Shown: positions 55,519 to 63,971 of the stretch, one piece after another
How the letters are laid out: every line of letters starts with the position of its first letter
How positions within the stretch are numbered: the stretch's first letter is position 1
Translations under genes and position numbers: made by a program
Source: Paenibacillus swuensis
GTDB lineage: Bacteria; Bacillota; Bacilli; Paenibacillales; DY6
Direction of reading: 5' to 3'
Length of the DNA stretch: 64,000 nucleotides
Assembly (NCBI RefSeq): GCF_001644605.1
Contig: NZ_CP011388.1
Span: 3,624,501 to 3,688,500 of the forward strand
Notes under the pieces: generated by a model
Databases searched by the model: none
Told to the model about the DNA's origin: nothing
What the model saw: only the letters and a program-made list of their open reading frames with translations

Positions 55519-56805
55519 ATGGAAGCGATCACGCACGACCAACTGAAAGAGACCATATATTTTGAAAAGCTGCCTAACGGATTGCAAGTGTTTGTTTTAC
55601 CTAAAGAAGGTTTCCAAAAAACGTACGCGGCCTTTTCTACACGTTTCGGTTCCATTGATAATCATTTCAAAGTGCAAGGGCAGGAGGAACAGCAAGTACC
55701 TGACGGGATTGCTCACTTTCTCGAGCACAAGATGTTCGAAGAACCGGACGGCGATGTATTCGCCAAATTCGCATCCAATGGGGCTTCGGCTAATGCGTTT
55801 ACAAGCTTTGACCGCACAGTTTATCTGTTCTCCGCTACCGAAAGCATTTCGGAAAATCTTGAAACGTTAATCAACTTTGTGCAAAATCCTTACTTTACCG
55901 ACGACAATGTGGAAAAAGAAAAAGGCATCATCGGTCAAGAAATTAACATGTACAAAGACAATCCGGATTGGAGAGTATACTTCGGGTTGATTGAAACGAT
56001 GTATCGCACACATCCTGTGCATATTGATATTGCGGGAACAGTGGAGTCCATTGCCCAAATTACCAAAGAAACGCTTTATGACTGCTACCACACGTTCTAC
56101 CATCCTAGCAACATGAGTCTGTTCGTAGTCGGAGGAATCAATGCGGAAGAGATGATGACTTTAATCCGGGATAATCAGGCATCGAAGTCGTTCGAACCTC
56201 AGGGGCCGATTGACCGGATTTTCGCGGAGGAACCGAACGAAGTAGCTCAAGCCCGGAAGGAAACGATCTTGCCTGTCTCCTTGCCTAAATGCCTATTCGG
56301 TTTTAAGGAAGCAGCGCCTGCTGTGGATGGAGATGAATTGTTGCGCAAAGAGTTGACGATGCGTCTGGCGTTGGATATTTTGTTTAGTCCCAGCGCGCCT
56401 CTATACCAACAGTTGTACGATGATAATCTCATTTCCGACGGATTCGGCAGTGAATATAATTGCAGCAAGGATTATGCGTTCTCGGTCATCGGCGGAGATA
56501 CTCGCTCTCCGGAGGAATTGATGGACAGGATTCGAACAGAATTGGAACCGATCGTTCGGAACGGCGTCGATGAAGCATCATTCGAACGCAGCCGGCGCAA
56601 GAAAATTGGCGCATTCCTGCGTATGATGAATTCCCCCGAAGCGATTGCCAATGAGTTTACCAAGTTCCGGTTTCGTAATACAGATCTGTTCAAGGTGCTG
56701 CCGATGTACGAAGCGATTACGCTGCAAGAAGTAAACGACTCGATCAAGAAGCATTTTGACTGGAATCAGTTTGCGGCATCTCTTGTAACAAGCAAAGTTA
56801 AGTGA
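55519..56805 (+). CDS. ymfH: M16-family zinc peptidase YmfH
   Basis: This is the active partner of the M16 pair. The 428-residue protein has the inverted zinc motif HFLEH in IAHFLEHKMFEE and the distal Glu in GIIGQEINMYKDNPDWRVY. A C-terminal M16 domain follows (SPSAPLYQQLYDDNLISDGFGSE). It starts at ATG 55519, 3 bases after ymfF, and ends 4 bases inside ymfI, so the three are translationally coupled. No signal peptide is seen; the substrate is unknown. Confidence 0.93.
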   Translation: MEAITHDQLKETIYFEKLPNGLQVFVLPKEGFQKTYAAFSTRFGSIDNHFKVQGQEEQQVPDGIAHFLEHKMFEEPDGDVFAKFASNGASANAFTSFDRTVYLFSATESISENLETLINFVQNPYFTDDNVEKEKGIIGQEINMYKDNPDWRVYFGLIETMYRTHPVHIDIAGTVESIAQITKETLYDCYHTFYHPSNMSLFVVGGINAEEMMTLIRDNQASKSFEPQGPIDRIFAEEPNEVAQARKETILPVSLPKCLFGFKEAAPAVDGDELLRKELTMRLALDILFSPSAPLYQQLYDDNLISDGFGSEYNCSKDYAFSVIGGDTRSPEELMDRIRTELEPIVRNGVDEASFERSRRKKIGAFLRMMNSPEAIANEFTKFRFRNTDLFKVLPMYEAITLQEVNDSIKKHFDWNQFAASLVTSKVK

Positions 56806-57548
56806 AACCTTTACACGAAATGACCGTGCTCATTACCGGGGGAAGCAGAGGGATCGGCGCGGCGGTGGCCAAGCGGTTTGCCTCTGTGGGAATGAATGTG
56901 GTCATCCATTATCTGCAATCTCATGAAGGCGCCAATGAAGTGGCTCGCAGCTGTCTGGATTACGGCGTGAAGGTATTGACGGTTACCGCTGATGTGCGTT
57001 CTAAGGAGCAGCTGTTGCGTATGAAGGAGAAACTTGCGGCTCACGGTATGCAACCCGACATTCTGGTTAACAACGCGGGAACGGCGCATTACGGGATGCT
57101 CGCGGATGTTTCCGAGGAAGAGTGGGATCAGGTCATGGCTGTGAATCTTAAAGGTATGTTCCTGACGACCCAAATGTTCATGCCATATATGATTTCACAG
57201 CGATATGGTCGGATAATTAACGTCTCTTCGGTTTGGGGACTAACCGGAGCTTCCTGTGAAGTGATTTACTCCACCGCTAAAGGGGGAGTTATCGCTTTTT
57301 CAAAGGCGCTTGCCAAAGAGTTGGCCATGTCTAACGTCACAGTTAACGCTGTGGCCCCGGGTGCTGTGGACACAGAGATGATGGGACACCTGGATCAGGA
57401 TGAAAAATCGGCATTGCAGAGCGAGATCCCTGCTGGCCGGTTTGCAATGCCGGATGAAATTGCCGCGCTGGTTTATTTTCTCGCGCTGCCAGAAGCCGGT
57501 TACATCACAGGTCAGGTCATTTCACCAAACGGCGGATGGTTTACTTAA
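56802..57548 (+). CDS. ymfI: EF-P 5-aminopentanone reductase YmfI (SDR family)
   Basis: This 248-residue short-chain dehydrogenase has the cofactor motif TGGSRGIGAAVAKRF, the NNAG motif and the catalytic Ser (NVSSVWG) and YSTAK. B. subtilis YmfI reduces the 5-aminopentanone group on elongation factor P to the mature 5-aminopentanol form, and this gene has the same neighbours. A FabG-like role in fatty acid synthesis is the alternative, less likely given context. GTG 56802 overlaps the ymfH stop. Confidence 0.88.
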   Translation: MKPLHEMTVLITGGSRGIGAAVAKRFASVGMNVVIHYLQSHEGANEVARSCLDYGVKVLTVTADVRSKEQLLRMKEKLAAHGMQPDILVNNAGTAHYGMLADVSEEEWDQVMAVNLKGMFLTTQMFMPYMISQRYGRIINVSSVWGLTGASCEVIYSTAKGGVIAFSKALAKELAMSNVTVNAVAPGAVDTEMMGHLDQDEKSALQSEIPAGRFAMPDEIAALVYFLALPEAGYITGQVISPNGGWFT

Positions 57549-57647
57549 GATTGCAACCTTTAGATGGCAGAATACGTTGTATAATTATCCCTCAATCAGA
57601 GAATATTACGATTGTTGAATATTACATGTTTAGAGGGAGGATTTACA

Positions 57648-57899
57648 ATGTCTGTTTTGTCTAACTTTGATAACTGGAAACAATTTCTCGGCAACCGGGT
57701 GGAAGCAGCTCACAAAGCGGGGATGAATGATGATACAATCGCTAATCTTGCTTACGAAATCGGTGAGTTCCTGGATGAGAAAATTAATCCCAAGAATGAC
57801 GAAGAACGCGTCTTGAAAGAGCTGTGGGACGTAGGAGATCAACAAGATCGCCACACGATGGCCAAATTAATGGTTAAGCTTGCTGAGAATAACCAATAA
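57648..57899 (+). CDS. ymfJ: DUF3243 protein YmfJ
   Basis: This 83-residue, all-helical, acidic cytoplasmic protein is of unknown function. Visible features include FDNWKQFLGNRVEAAHKAGM, EIGEFLDEKINPKNDEERVLKELWDVG and QDRHTMAKLMVKLAEN, characteristic of the DUF3243 family found at this locus. ATG 57648 follows GAGGGAGG at normal spacing. An upstream TATAAT (57581-57586) may give it its own promoter, but no -35 is clear. Confidence 0.88.
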   Translation: MSVLSNFDNWKQFLGNRVEAAHKAGMNDDTIANLAYEIGEFLDEKINPKNDEERVLKELWDVGDQQDRHTMAKLMVKLAENNQ

Positions 57900-57921
57900 C
57901 GTCAAGCATTCGTTCATATGG

Positions 57922-57947
57922 AAGCCTCCTGCTGAAGGGGGCTTTTG
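57922..57947 (+). terminator. Terminator after ymfJ
   Basis: AAGCCTCCT (57922-57930) pairs with AGGGGGCTT (57936-57944) with one G-T pair; TTG follows. The T-run is short. Confidence 0.6.
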
Positions 57948-58076
57948 TGCTGAACGAAAATACGAGTCCAATATTATCCAACCCCAAAAGGGTAATGCAC
58001 ATTTGCTCAGAATATGATACTTTTAGTACATACATACTTATGATTAACTTATGGGGACAGAGGGAGCACTTATCGT

Positions 58077-58841
58077 ATGGAAGTAAAACAATGGTATATG
58101 GAATACAAGATTCATAAGAACCGTCCCGGCTTATTGGGCGACATCGCGTCTCTGATGGGAATGTTGGAAATTAACATTATTTCCATTAATGGTGTCGATG
58201 ACCGTAAACGGGGTATGCTGCTTCAATCCACGGACGACGAGAAGATCGAGCTAATGGGCAAGATGCTTAAGAAGGTGGACAATATTACAATCACCGCGTT
58301 GCGAGCCCCTAAATTGGTCGATGTTCTGGCCGTTCGTCACGGTCGATATATTGACAGAGACGTGGATGATTTGAAAACTTTTCGTTTCACTCGTGAAGAA
58401 TTGGGATTACTTGTCGACTTTTTGGGTGAAGTATTTAAGAGGGAAGGCAACCAGGTCGTCGGATTAAGAGGAATGCCGCGGGTTGGCAAGACCGAATCCA
58501 TTATTGCGGGGAGCGTCTGTTCCAACAAACGCTGGACTTTTGTTTCCTCTACCTTGCTTCGCCAGACGGTTAGAAGCCAACTCTCGGAAGATGAGATTAA
58601 TCCGAACAATATATATATTATTGATGGCATTGTCAGTACAATCCGTTCCAATGAAAAGCATCATCAACTATTGCAAGATATTATGAGCATGCCGTCAACC
58701 AAAGTCATTGAACACCCGGATATTTTCATCCGTGAGTCCGAGTATGACTACAGCCACTTTGATTATATCATTGAGTTGCGTAACCACCCTGACGAAGAAA
58801 TCACATACGATACGTTTACCGCTAATTATGACGGCTTCTAA
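58077..58841 (+). CDS. ymfK: DUF3388 protein YmfK: ACT-like domain plus P-loop
   Basis: This 254-residue protein of unknown function sits between ymfJ and the RodZ-like gene, as in B. subtilis. Residues 1-75 read as an ACT-type regulatory domain (YKIHKNRPGLLGDIASLMG, INIISINGVDD). Residues 125-185 contain a Walker A sequence GMPRVGKT (132-139) and a hydrophobic strand ending in Asp, NIYIIDG (Asp183), as a possible Walker B. This suggests an ATPase or nucleotide-binding regulator sensing a small ligand. The start ATG 58077 follows AGAGGGAG. Confidence 0.85.
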   Translation: MEVKQWYMEYKIHKNRPGLLGDIASLMGMLEINIISINGVDDRKRGMLLQSTDDEKIELMGKMLKKVDNITITALRAPKLVDVLAVRHGRYIDRDVDDLKTFRFTREELGLLVDFLGEVFKREGNQVVGLRGMPRVGKTESIIAGSVCSNKRWTFVSSTLLRQTVRSQLSEDEINPNNIYIIDGIVSTIRSNEKHHQLLQDIMSMPSTKVIEHPDIFIRESEYDYSHFDYIIELRNHPDEEITYDTFTANYDGF

Positions 58842-58880
58842 ATTTGCGGATAAACATTATTAGAGTAGGAGGAACTATCT

Positions 58881-59858
58881 GTGTCTGAGCTCGGTCAATT
58901 ACTGAAGAACGCTCGTCTTGAGAAAGGATACACTCTCGAAGATGTGCAAGACATTACGAAGATTCGCAAACATTACCTGGAAGCGATCGAGGAAGGCAAT
59001 TTTAAAGCGTTACCGGGTAATTTCTATGTTAGAGCTTTCATTAAAACTTATGCCGAAACCGTAGGTTTGGACCCCGAGGAAACTTTAGGTTTGCATAAGA
59101 ACGTTATTCCGTCATCGGTTCAGGAGCCTCAACATGATACGGTTATTCGTAAGCGCAAGCGTTCCGATTCCGACACGGAGAAGGTGGGTAAACTCGCTTC
59201 ATCGGCCTTGATGTGGTTATTTCCAATACTGATTATCGGCATTATTTATTATTTCTTTGTTGTCAATTATGACGGCAATAAGCAGGTTAAACAACCTGAA
59301 GGCGAGAATATAACGAACTCCAAGCAGGAGCCGGTTGTAGAAGATACGCCGAATGCGGGCAACGGAACAGCACAAGGCAGTAACAATGCGAATAAAGGGA
59401 CATCAACAGATGGTACGACAGGGAATGCCAATGCCGTTGAACCGGGAACGGAAGAAGGCATAGCCGGCGAGGTACCGCCTGAGGGAGCGGTGACGGATCC
59501 CAATACGTTGCCTGCCCAAGAAGCGGGTGTCGTGTTCGATGCGAAGAAGGGCAAGACGGATAATTATAATATAGCCGGTGCAACTGCCATAACCGTTGAA
59601 CTGACCGTTGCGGAAGGAAAAGAATGCTGGTATGAGGTTCGTGAAGGCAATTCGGACGGAAAACAGCTTGATACGGGTACCTTGAGAAACGCAAGTACGG
59701 TTACTGTTGCCTCGGACAAGGATACATTTATTAAGGTCGGTAATGCGGGTAACGTACAGATCAAGGTGAACGGCGTGCTTGTCGATGACGGCGATAAGCC
59801 GAACTCGAAGAGGCTTCAGATGAATTTCGCGACGGCTGCTTCCGCCCCGACTCCATAG
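58881..59858 (+). CDS. rodZ: RodZ-like membrane protein YmfM
   Basis: RodZ links the MreB cytoskeleton to the membrane and shapes rod cells. The 325-residue protein has an N-terminal helix-turn-helix domain (LGQLLKNARLEKGYTLEDVQDITKIRKHYLEAIE), a basic stretch KRKRSDS, one membrane segment (ALMWLFPILIIGIIYYFFV, about 110-130), a disordered Gly/Asn/Thr/Glu-rich region (about 135-220) and a C-terminal DUF4115-type domain. GTG 58881 follows TAGGAGGAAC. A terminator comes after. Confidence 0.93.
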   Translation: MSELGQLLKNARLEKGYTLEDVQDITKIRKHYLEAIEEGNFKALPGNFYVRAFIKTYAETVGLDPEETLGLHKNVIPSSVQEPQHDTVIRKRKRSDSDTEKVGKLASSALMWLFPILIIGIIYYFFVVNYDGNKQVKQPEGENITNSKQEPVVEDTPNAGNGTAQGSNNANKGTSTDGTTGNANAVEPGTEEGIAGEVPPEGAVTDPNTLPAQEAGVVFDAKKGKTDNYNIAGATAITVELTVAEGKECWYEVREGNSDGKQLDTGTLRNASTVTVASDKDTFIKVGNAGNVQIKVNGVLVDDGDKPNSKRLQMNFATAASAPTP

Positions 59859-59872
59859 TTTGAAATGACATG

Positions 59873-59911
59873 AGACGTTCCTTCCGCTTGGGGGAGCGTC
59901 TTTCTGTGTTT
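59873..59911 (+). terminator. Terminator after rodZ
   Basis: AGACGTTCC (59873-59881) pairs with GGAGCGTCT (59893-59901) with one G-T pair; a T-rich run follows. Confidence 0.75.
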
Positions 59912-59913
59912 TT

Positions 59914-59942
59914 TTGCGTATGGTCAGGGAGTTTGCTATAAT
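59914..59942 (+). promoter_or_regulatory. Sigma-A promoter of yajQ
   Basis: TTGCGT (59914-59919) and TATAAT (59937-59942) are 17 bases apart, with TGC before the -10 as an extended element. The -35 overlaps the T-run of the preceding terminator. Confidence 0.75.
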
Positions 59943-59977
59943 GCAACTTGAAATCGTTGGAAAGGTCGTGGAGTTTG

Positions 59978-60469
59978 ATGAGTTCTGAAAGTTCATTTGA
60001 TATTGTCTCCAAAGTAGATTTACAGGAGATGGATAACGCCATTACGCAAGCTGAGAAAGAAATCGCCAACCGCTTCGACTTTAAGGGCAGCAAGAGCTCC
60101 ATCAAGCTCGAGAAGGAAGAACTGGTTGTAGCCTCGGATGACGAGTTTAAATTAACGAACGTTCTGGATATACTTCAGTCCAAAATGACAAAGCGCGGCA
60201 TCTCCATCAAAAACCTGGATTACGGCAAAGTAGAGCCGGCTTCAAGACAAACCGTGCGTCAACGCATTAAATTGAAGGTAGGAATTGATCAGGAGAACGC
60301 GAAGAAGATCAACATCCTCATCCGTGACTCCAAATTAAAAGTGAAAAGCCAAATCCAGGGAGACTCTATTCGGGTTACCGCCAAAAGCAAGGACGATCTG
60401 CAAAACGTGATCCAATTGCTTCGCAAAGCGGATCTGCCTTTAGATTTACAATTCACCAACCTCAAATAA
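59978..60469 (+). CDS. yajQ: YajQ family nucleotide-binding protein
   Basis: This 163-residue protein of the YajQ family has two ferredoxin-like halves ([20 protein letters not shown], then [18 protein letters not shown] and [10 protein letters not shown]). Family members bind nucleotides; one in Xanthomonas binds cyclic di-GMP. ATG 59978 is preceded by GTGGAG; an in-frame ATG at 59948 lies within a few bases of the predicted transcription start and is less likely. Confidence 0.93.
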   Translation: MSSESSFDIVSKVDLQEMDNAITQAEKEIANRFDFKGSKSSIKLEKEELVVASDDEFKLTNVLDILQSKMTKRGISIKNLDYGKVEPASRQTVRQRIKLKVGIDQENAKKINILIRDSKLKVKSQIQGDSIRVTAKSKDDLQNVIQLLRKADLPLDLQFTNLK

Positions 60470-60507
60470 TAATGTTTGCTGGGGGGCGGGAGGACTTCGG
60501 ACCCTTT

Positions 60508-60537
60508 TTGACACCCCGCTTTCAGGTGTATTATACT
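60508..60537 (+). promoter_or_regulatory. Sigma-A promoter of rimO-pgsA
   Basis: TTGACA (60508-60513) is a perfect -35; TATACT (60532-60537) is the -10, 18 bases away. Confidence 0.8.
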
Positions 60538-60573
60538 TGTTAGGATAGGTACGTAATATTGGGGGACACAAGC

Positions 60574-61902
60574 ATGACAGAAAAGGTGAAGGTTGTAACG
60601 CTGGGTTGTGAGAAGAACCTCGTTGATTCCGAAATCATGTCGGGGCTGATCCACGAACGCGGGTACATACTTGTTGACGATAAAGAAGAAGCAACGGTTA
60701 TAATCGTAAACACCTGCGGATTTATAGACGCGGCTAAGGAGGAATCCGTTAACACGATTCTGGACATGGCCGAGTTGAAGGAGACCGCTAACTTAAAGGC
60801 GCTCATTGTTTCCGGCTGTCTGACTCAGCGATATAAGAAGGAGCTTATGTACGAGATGCCTGAAATTGACGGAATCGTCGGCACAGGCGACTTTGATAAG
60901 ATCGGTCAGATTGTGGATGAAGCTTTGAGAGGCCGTAAACCTATTTATGTCGGCAACCCTGCATTTAACTATGACCAGGTATTGCCACGCCGCGTATCCA
61001 CCCCAAGATATACAGCCTATGTGAAAATCGCGGAAGGTTGCGACAATGCATGCACATTCTGCAGCATTCCGATCATGCGCGGCAAGTTTAAGAGTCGCTC
61101 CATGGAATCTATCCTTGCAGAGGTAGAGAATCTGGCCTCGCAAGGAGTTAAAGAAATCAGCTTAATCGCTCAGGATTCAACGAATTACGGTACCGATCTG
61201 TATGATGGATTTATGTTGCCGGTATTAATGAATAAAGTAAGCGAAGTTCCGGGTGTGGAGTGGGTCCGGCTTCATTATGCTTATCCCGGATTTTTCTCGG
61301 AAGAGCTTATGGAGACCATCGCTTCGAATCCTAAAATTTGCAAATACATTGATATGCCCCTGCAACATAGCGAGGATGCTATTCTTAAGCGGATGCGCAG
61401 ACCGGGCAGACAACGTGATTCCCGTGAGCTTATTCACAACATTCGGAAGAGCATTCCGGAAGTTTCCTTACGTACATCGCTGATTGTCGGATTTCCCGGT
61501 GAAACAGATGAGGAATTCAATCGGTTGGCGGATTTTGTGAAAGAGATGAAGTTTGATCGATTGGGTGTATTTACATACTCTCAAGAAGAGGATACGCCTG
61601 CTTCACGTCTCCCCAATCAGGTACCGGATGATGTGAAGGAATGGAGAGCCAATACATTAATGGAGCTTCAACGCCAGATATCCAAGGATAACAGCGGCCG
61701 GTTTATCGGCAAAGAGTTGGATGTTCTTGTGGAACGGTATGACGGACGCAATGATATCTATATCGGGCGTTCGCAATATGATGCTCCGGAGATTGACGGA
61801 GAAGTGTTTATAACCCGGTGCACTAAAGGTATAGGTGAAATTGCGCGGGTCCGCATTACGCATTCTTATGAATTTGATTTATCCGGGGAGGGAATGGCAT
61901 GA
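60574..61902 (+). CDS. rimO: Ribosomal protein S12 methylthiotransferase RimO
   Basis: RimO adds a methylthio group to an Asp of ribosomal protein S12 with two iron-sulfur clusters. The 442-residue protein has the N-terminal domain with GCEKNLVDSE, NTCGFIDAAKEESVN and VSGCLTQRY (three cluster Cys), the radical-SAM motif CDNACTFC near 157, and a TRAM domain at the C-terminus. ATG 60574 follows GGGGGA; TTG 60559 overlaps that site. It overlaps pgsA by 4 bases. Confidence 0.96.
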   Translation: MTEKVKVVTLGCEKNLVDSEIMSGLIHERGYILVDDKEEATVIIVNTCGFIDAAKEESVNTILDMAELKETANLKALIVSGCLTQRYKKELMYEMPEIDGIVGTGDFDKIGQIVDEALRGRKPIYVGNPAFNYDQVLPRRVSTPRYTAYVKIAEGCDNACTFCSIPIMRGKFKSRSMESILAEVENLASQGVKEISLIAQDSTNYGTDLYDGFMLPVLMNKVSEVPGVEWVRLHYAYPGFFSEELMETIASNPKICKYIDMPLQHSEDAILKRMRRPGRQRDSRELIHNIRKSIPEVSLRTSLIVGFPGETDEEFNRLADFVKEMKFDRLGVFTYSQEEDTPASRLPNQVPDDVKEWRANTLMELQRQISKDNSGRFIGKELDVLVERYDGRNDIYIGRSQYDAPEIDGEVFITRCTKGIGEIARVRITHSYEFDLSGEGMA

Positions 61903-62480
61903 ACTTAGCTAACCGCATCACCCTCGTGAGAATATTCCTGGTCCCGGTCATGATGTTTTTCTTGTTGGTGAGAATTGATGTTCAGCCGCTGACGTTTCAA
62001 GACTTCAGCATTACTTATAATCAAATCATTGCGACTTTAATCTTTATTATCGCGGCCAGCACAGATGGTTTAGACGGTTACATTGCCCGTAAACGCAAGA
62101 TTGTAACGAATCTGGGCAAGCTGTTAGATCCGCTTGCGGACAAGCTGCTGGTGGCTGCAGTTCTGATTTCTCTAGTGGAAATGGATAAGTTGGACGCTTG
62201 GATTGCCATCGTCATCATATCCCGCGAATTTGCTGTGACCGGTTTGCGGCAAGTGGCATTATTGGAAGGGTCGGTTGTGGCGGCCAGCGCCTGGGGGAAA
62301 TGGAAGACCGCGATCCAGATTACAGCGATTATCGTTATTCTGCTGAATAATTTCCCATTCTTCTTCCTTCATTTCCGATTTGATCTGGTGGCTGCTTGGG
62401 CGGCGGCAATTATTACGGTGTATTCGGGGATTGATTATTTTATTAAGAATAAAGAAGTATTGAATTTTTCCAAATCATAA
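61899..62480 (+). CDS. pgsA: CDP-diacylglycerol-glycerol-3-phosphate 3-phosphatidyltransferase
   Basis: PgsA makes phosphatidylglycerol phosphate from CDP-diacylglycerol (the CdsA product). The 193-residue membrane protein has several TM segments and the full CDP-alcohol phosphotransferase signature in DGLDGYIARKRKIVTNLGKLLDPLADKLL (read in two parts, about 57-85). ATG 61899 overlaps rimO. A terminator lies before cinA. Confidence 0.96.
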   Translation: MNLANRITLVRIFLVPVMMFFLLVRIDVQPLTFQDFSITYNQIIATLIFIIAASTDGLDGYIARKRKIVTNLGKLLDPLADKLLVAAVLISLVEMDKLDAWIAIVIISREFAVTGLRQVALLEGSVVAASAWGKWKTAIQITAIIVILLNNFPFFFLHFRFDLVAAWAAAIITVYSGIDYFIKNKEVLNFSKS

Positions 62481-62494
62481 TCGGTTGGCTGAAG

Positions 62495-62521
62495 AGCAAT
62501 AGGGGATCCTATTGCTTTTTT
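62495..62521 (+). terminator. Terminator between pgsA and cinA
   Basis: A perfect 9-bp stem AGCAATAGG-GGAT-CCTATTGCT (62495-62516) followed by five more T. It lies only 28 bases before cinA, so cinA is read either by readthrough or from a start I cannot see. Confidence 0.88.
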
Positions 62522-62548
62522 GTCGACATGGGAGAGGTGCGCAGGGAT

Positions 62549-63808
62549 ATGAAAGCGGAAATTATCGCAGTAGGCACGGAGTTGCTCTTAGGACAGATTG
62601 TAAACACCAATGCGCAATACATCGCTCAAGAATGTGCTCATATGGGGTTAAGCGTACATTTTCAAACAGTCGTCGGCGACAATCCCGAGCGCATCCGTTC
62701 AGCGGTAGAGATCGCGCGCGGCAGGGCAGATGTTGTTATCTTTACAGGCGGACTCGGACCAACACAAGATGACCTCACCAAGGATGTCTTAGCACAGATG
62801 TACGGCAGGAAAATGTTGATTCACGAGCCTTCCATGGACGCGATCAGATCCTTGTTTTCAAATCGGGGCGCCCATATGGTTGAAAGTAATATTCGCCAAG
62901 CGAACTGGATTGAAGGCAGCGACCCTCTGAAGAATGAGACAGGATTAGCAGTAGGGAATGCGCTTACCATTGAGGGAATTCATTATATTTTGCTCCCAGG
63001 TCCTCCAAAGGAAATGAAACCTATGTTCAAGAATGAAGTGTTGCCTTGGTTGCATGGCGTGATGAAGGTACCGGTACCCCTACATTCCAAAATGTTGAAA
63101 TTCGCGGGCATCGGCGAGTCTAATCTGGAGCACGCGATTCTTGATCTGATTGACGGACAGACCGATCCGACACTTGCGCCATACGCCAAGGAGGGAGAAG
63201 TAACGGTTCGGGTAACGACAAGGGCTTTATCCATACAGGAAGCGGAATTAAAAATGATGCCAGTGACGGAAGAAATATACCGTCGGTTGGGCGCCCATCT
63301 TTATGCTGAGCGGGATATCCCCATTGAAGCTGTTATCATCGAAGACTTGGCGAAATCGAAACGGACGCTGGCTGTGGCCGAAAGCTGCACGGGCGGAGGC
63401 ATCGGAGATAAGCTTACTATGGTGCCGGGCAGCGGAGACGCCTATCTGGGCGGAATCGTATGCTACTCGAATGACTTAAAGCACAAGTTGTTAGGCGTCC
63501 CTATGGACATTCTCGAGGGCGAGAACGCTCCGGGAGCCGTTAGCAGCGAAGCCGCGATCTCGATGGCTGAAGGCATGTTGTCCACGGCTGAGTCCGATTA
63601 CGCTCTATCTGTGACGGGGGTAGCAGGACCTGGTTCTTCGGAAGGTAAACCTGCGGGCTTAGTTTATATTGGCCTTGCCGTCCGCGGCCGTGAGACCGTC
63701 GTGAGGGAGCTGCAACTGTCGGGCAACCGGGAATCCGTCAAGCTCAGAGCGGCGAAAAGCGCGTTTTACATGTTGTGGAGATCTCTGCAAGAGGAGTCAA
63801 TGAAATAG
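62549..63808 (+). CDS. cinA: Competence/damage-inducible protein CinA
   Basis: CinA joins an N-terminal MoCF/COG1058 domain (ADP-ribose pyrophosphatase type) to a C-terminal nicotinamide-nucleotide amidase domain. The 419-residue protein has IIAVGTELLLGQIVNTNAQYIA and FTGGLGPTQDDLTKDVLA in the first part and AESCTGGGIGDKLTMVPGSG, then VTGVAGPGSSEGKPAGLVYIG in the second. ATG 62549 is 9 bases from GGAGAGGTG; ATG 62528 lacks a site. In Bacillales, cinA precedes recA. Confidence 0.95.
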   Translation: MKAEIIAVGTELLLGQIVNTNAQYIAQECAHMGLSVHFQTVVGDNPERIRSAVEIARGRADVVIFTGGLGPTQDDLTKDVLAQMYGRKMLIHEPSMDAIRSLFSNRGAHMVESNIRQANWIEGSDPLKNETGLAVGNALTIEGIHYILLPGPPKEMKPMFKNEVLPWLHGVMKVPVPLHSKMLKFAGIGESNLEHAILDLIDGQTDPTLAPYAKEGEVTVRVTTRALSIQEAELKMMPVTEEIYRRLGAHLYAERDIPIEAVIIEDLAKSKRTLAVAESCTGGGIGDKLTMVPGSGDAYLGGIVCYSNDLKHKLLGVPMDILEGENAPGAVSSEAAISMAEGMLSTAESDYALSVTGVAGPGSSEGKPAGLVYIGLAVRGRETVVRELQLSGNRESVKLRAAKSAFYMLWRSLQEESMK

Positions 63809-63847
63809 GATAACCAGAAGGGTAATAAAATGACCTTCGGCAGCCGC

Positions 63848-63876
63848 TTGCGGGTATAGACAAATTATGCTAATAT
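63848..63876 (+). promoter_or_regulatory. Possible promoter after cinA
   Basis: TTGCGG (63848-63853) and TAATAT (63871-63876) are exactly 17 bases apart. A strong terminator follows about 20 bases downstream, so any RNA from here would be about 45 nt unless antitermination occurs. Confidence 0.45.
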
Positions 63877-63894
63877 GAAGGAAGTTAACGGAAG

Positions 63895-63929
63895 AACCGT
63901 AACAGAGGATAACTTTGTTACGGTTTTTT
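63895..63929 (+). terminator. Terminator between cinA and the downstream gene
   Basis: A perfect 10-bp stem AACCGTAACA (63895-63904) / TGTTACGGTT (63916-63925) leads into TTTTTT (63924-63929). Confidence 0.92.
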
Positions 63930-63957
63930 GCTGTTCTGGCGACCCTAAGAAAAAAAG

Positions 63958-63971
63958 CGAATGTATGTTCG
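63958..63971 (+). promoter_or_regulatory. LexA (DinR) SOS box, probably of recA
   Basis: CGAATGTATGTTCG matches the Gram-positive SOS box CGAACnnnnGTTCG at 9 of the 10 fixed positions and keeps the inverted repeat. It lies 150 bases after cinA, where recA is expected next. recA itself is outside the window. Confidence 0.85.

Noticed and set aside
57552-57586. TTGCAA and TATAAT as a promoter of ymfJ
   Set aside because: The boxes are 23 bases apart, too far for sigma-A. The TATAAT alone is noted in the ymfJ entry.
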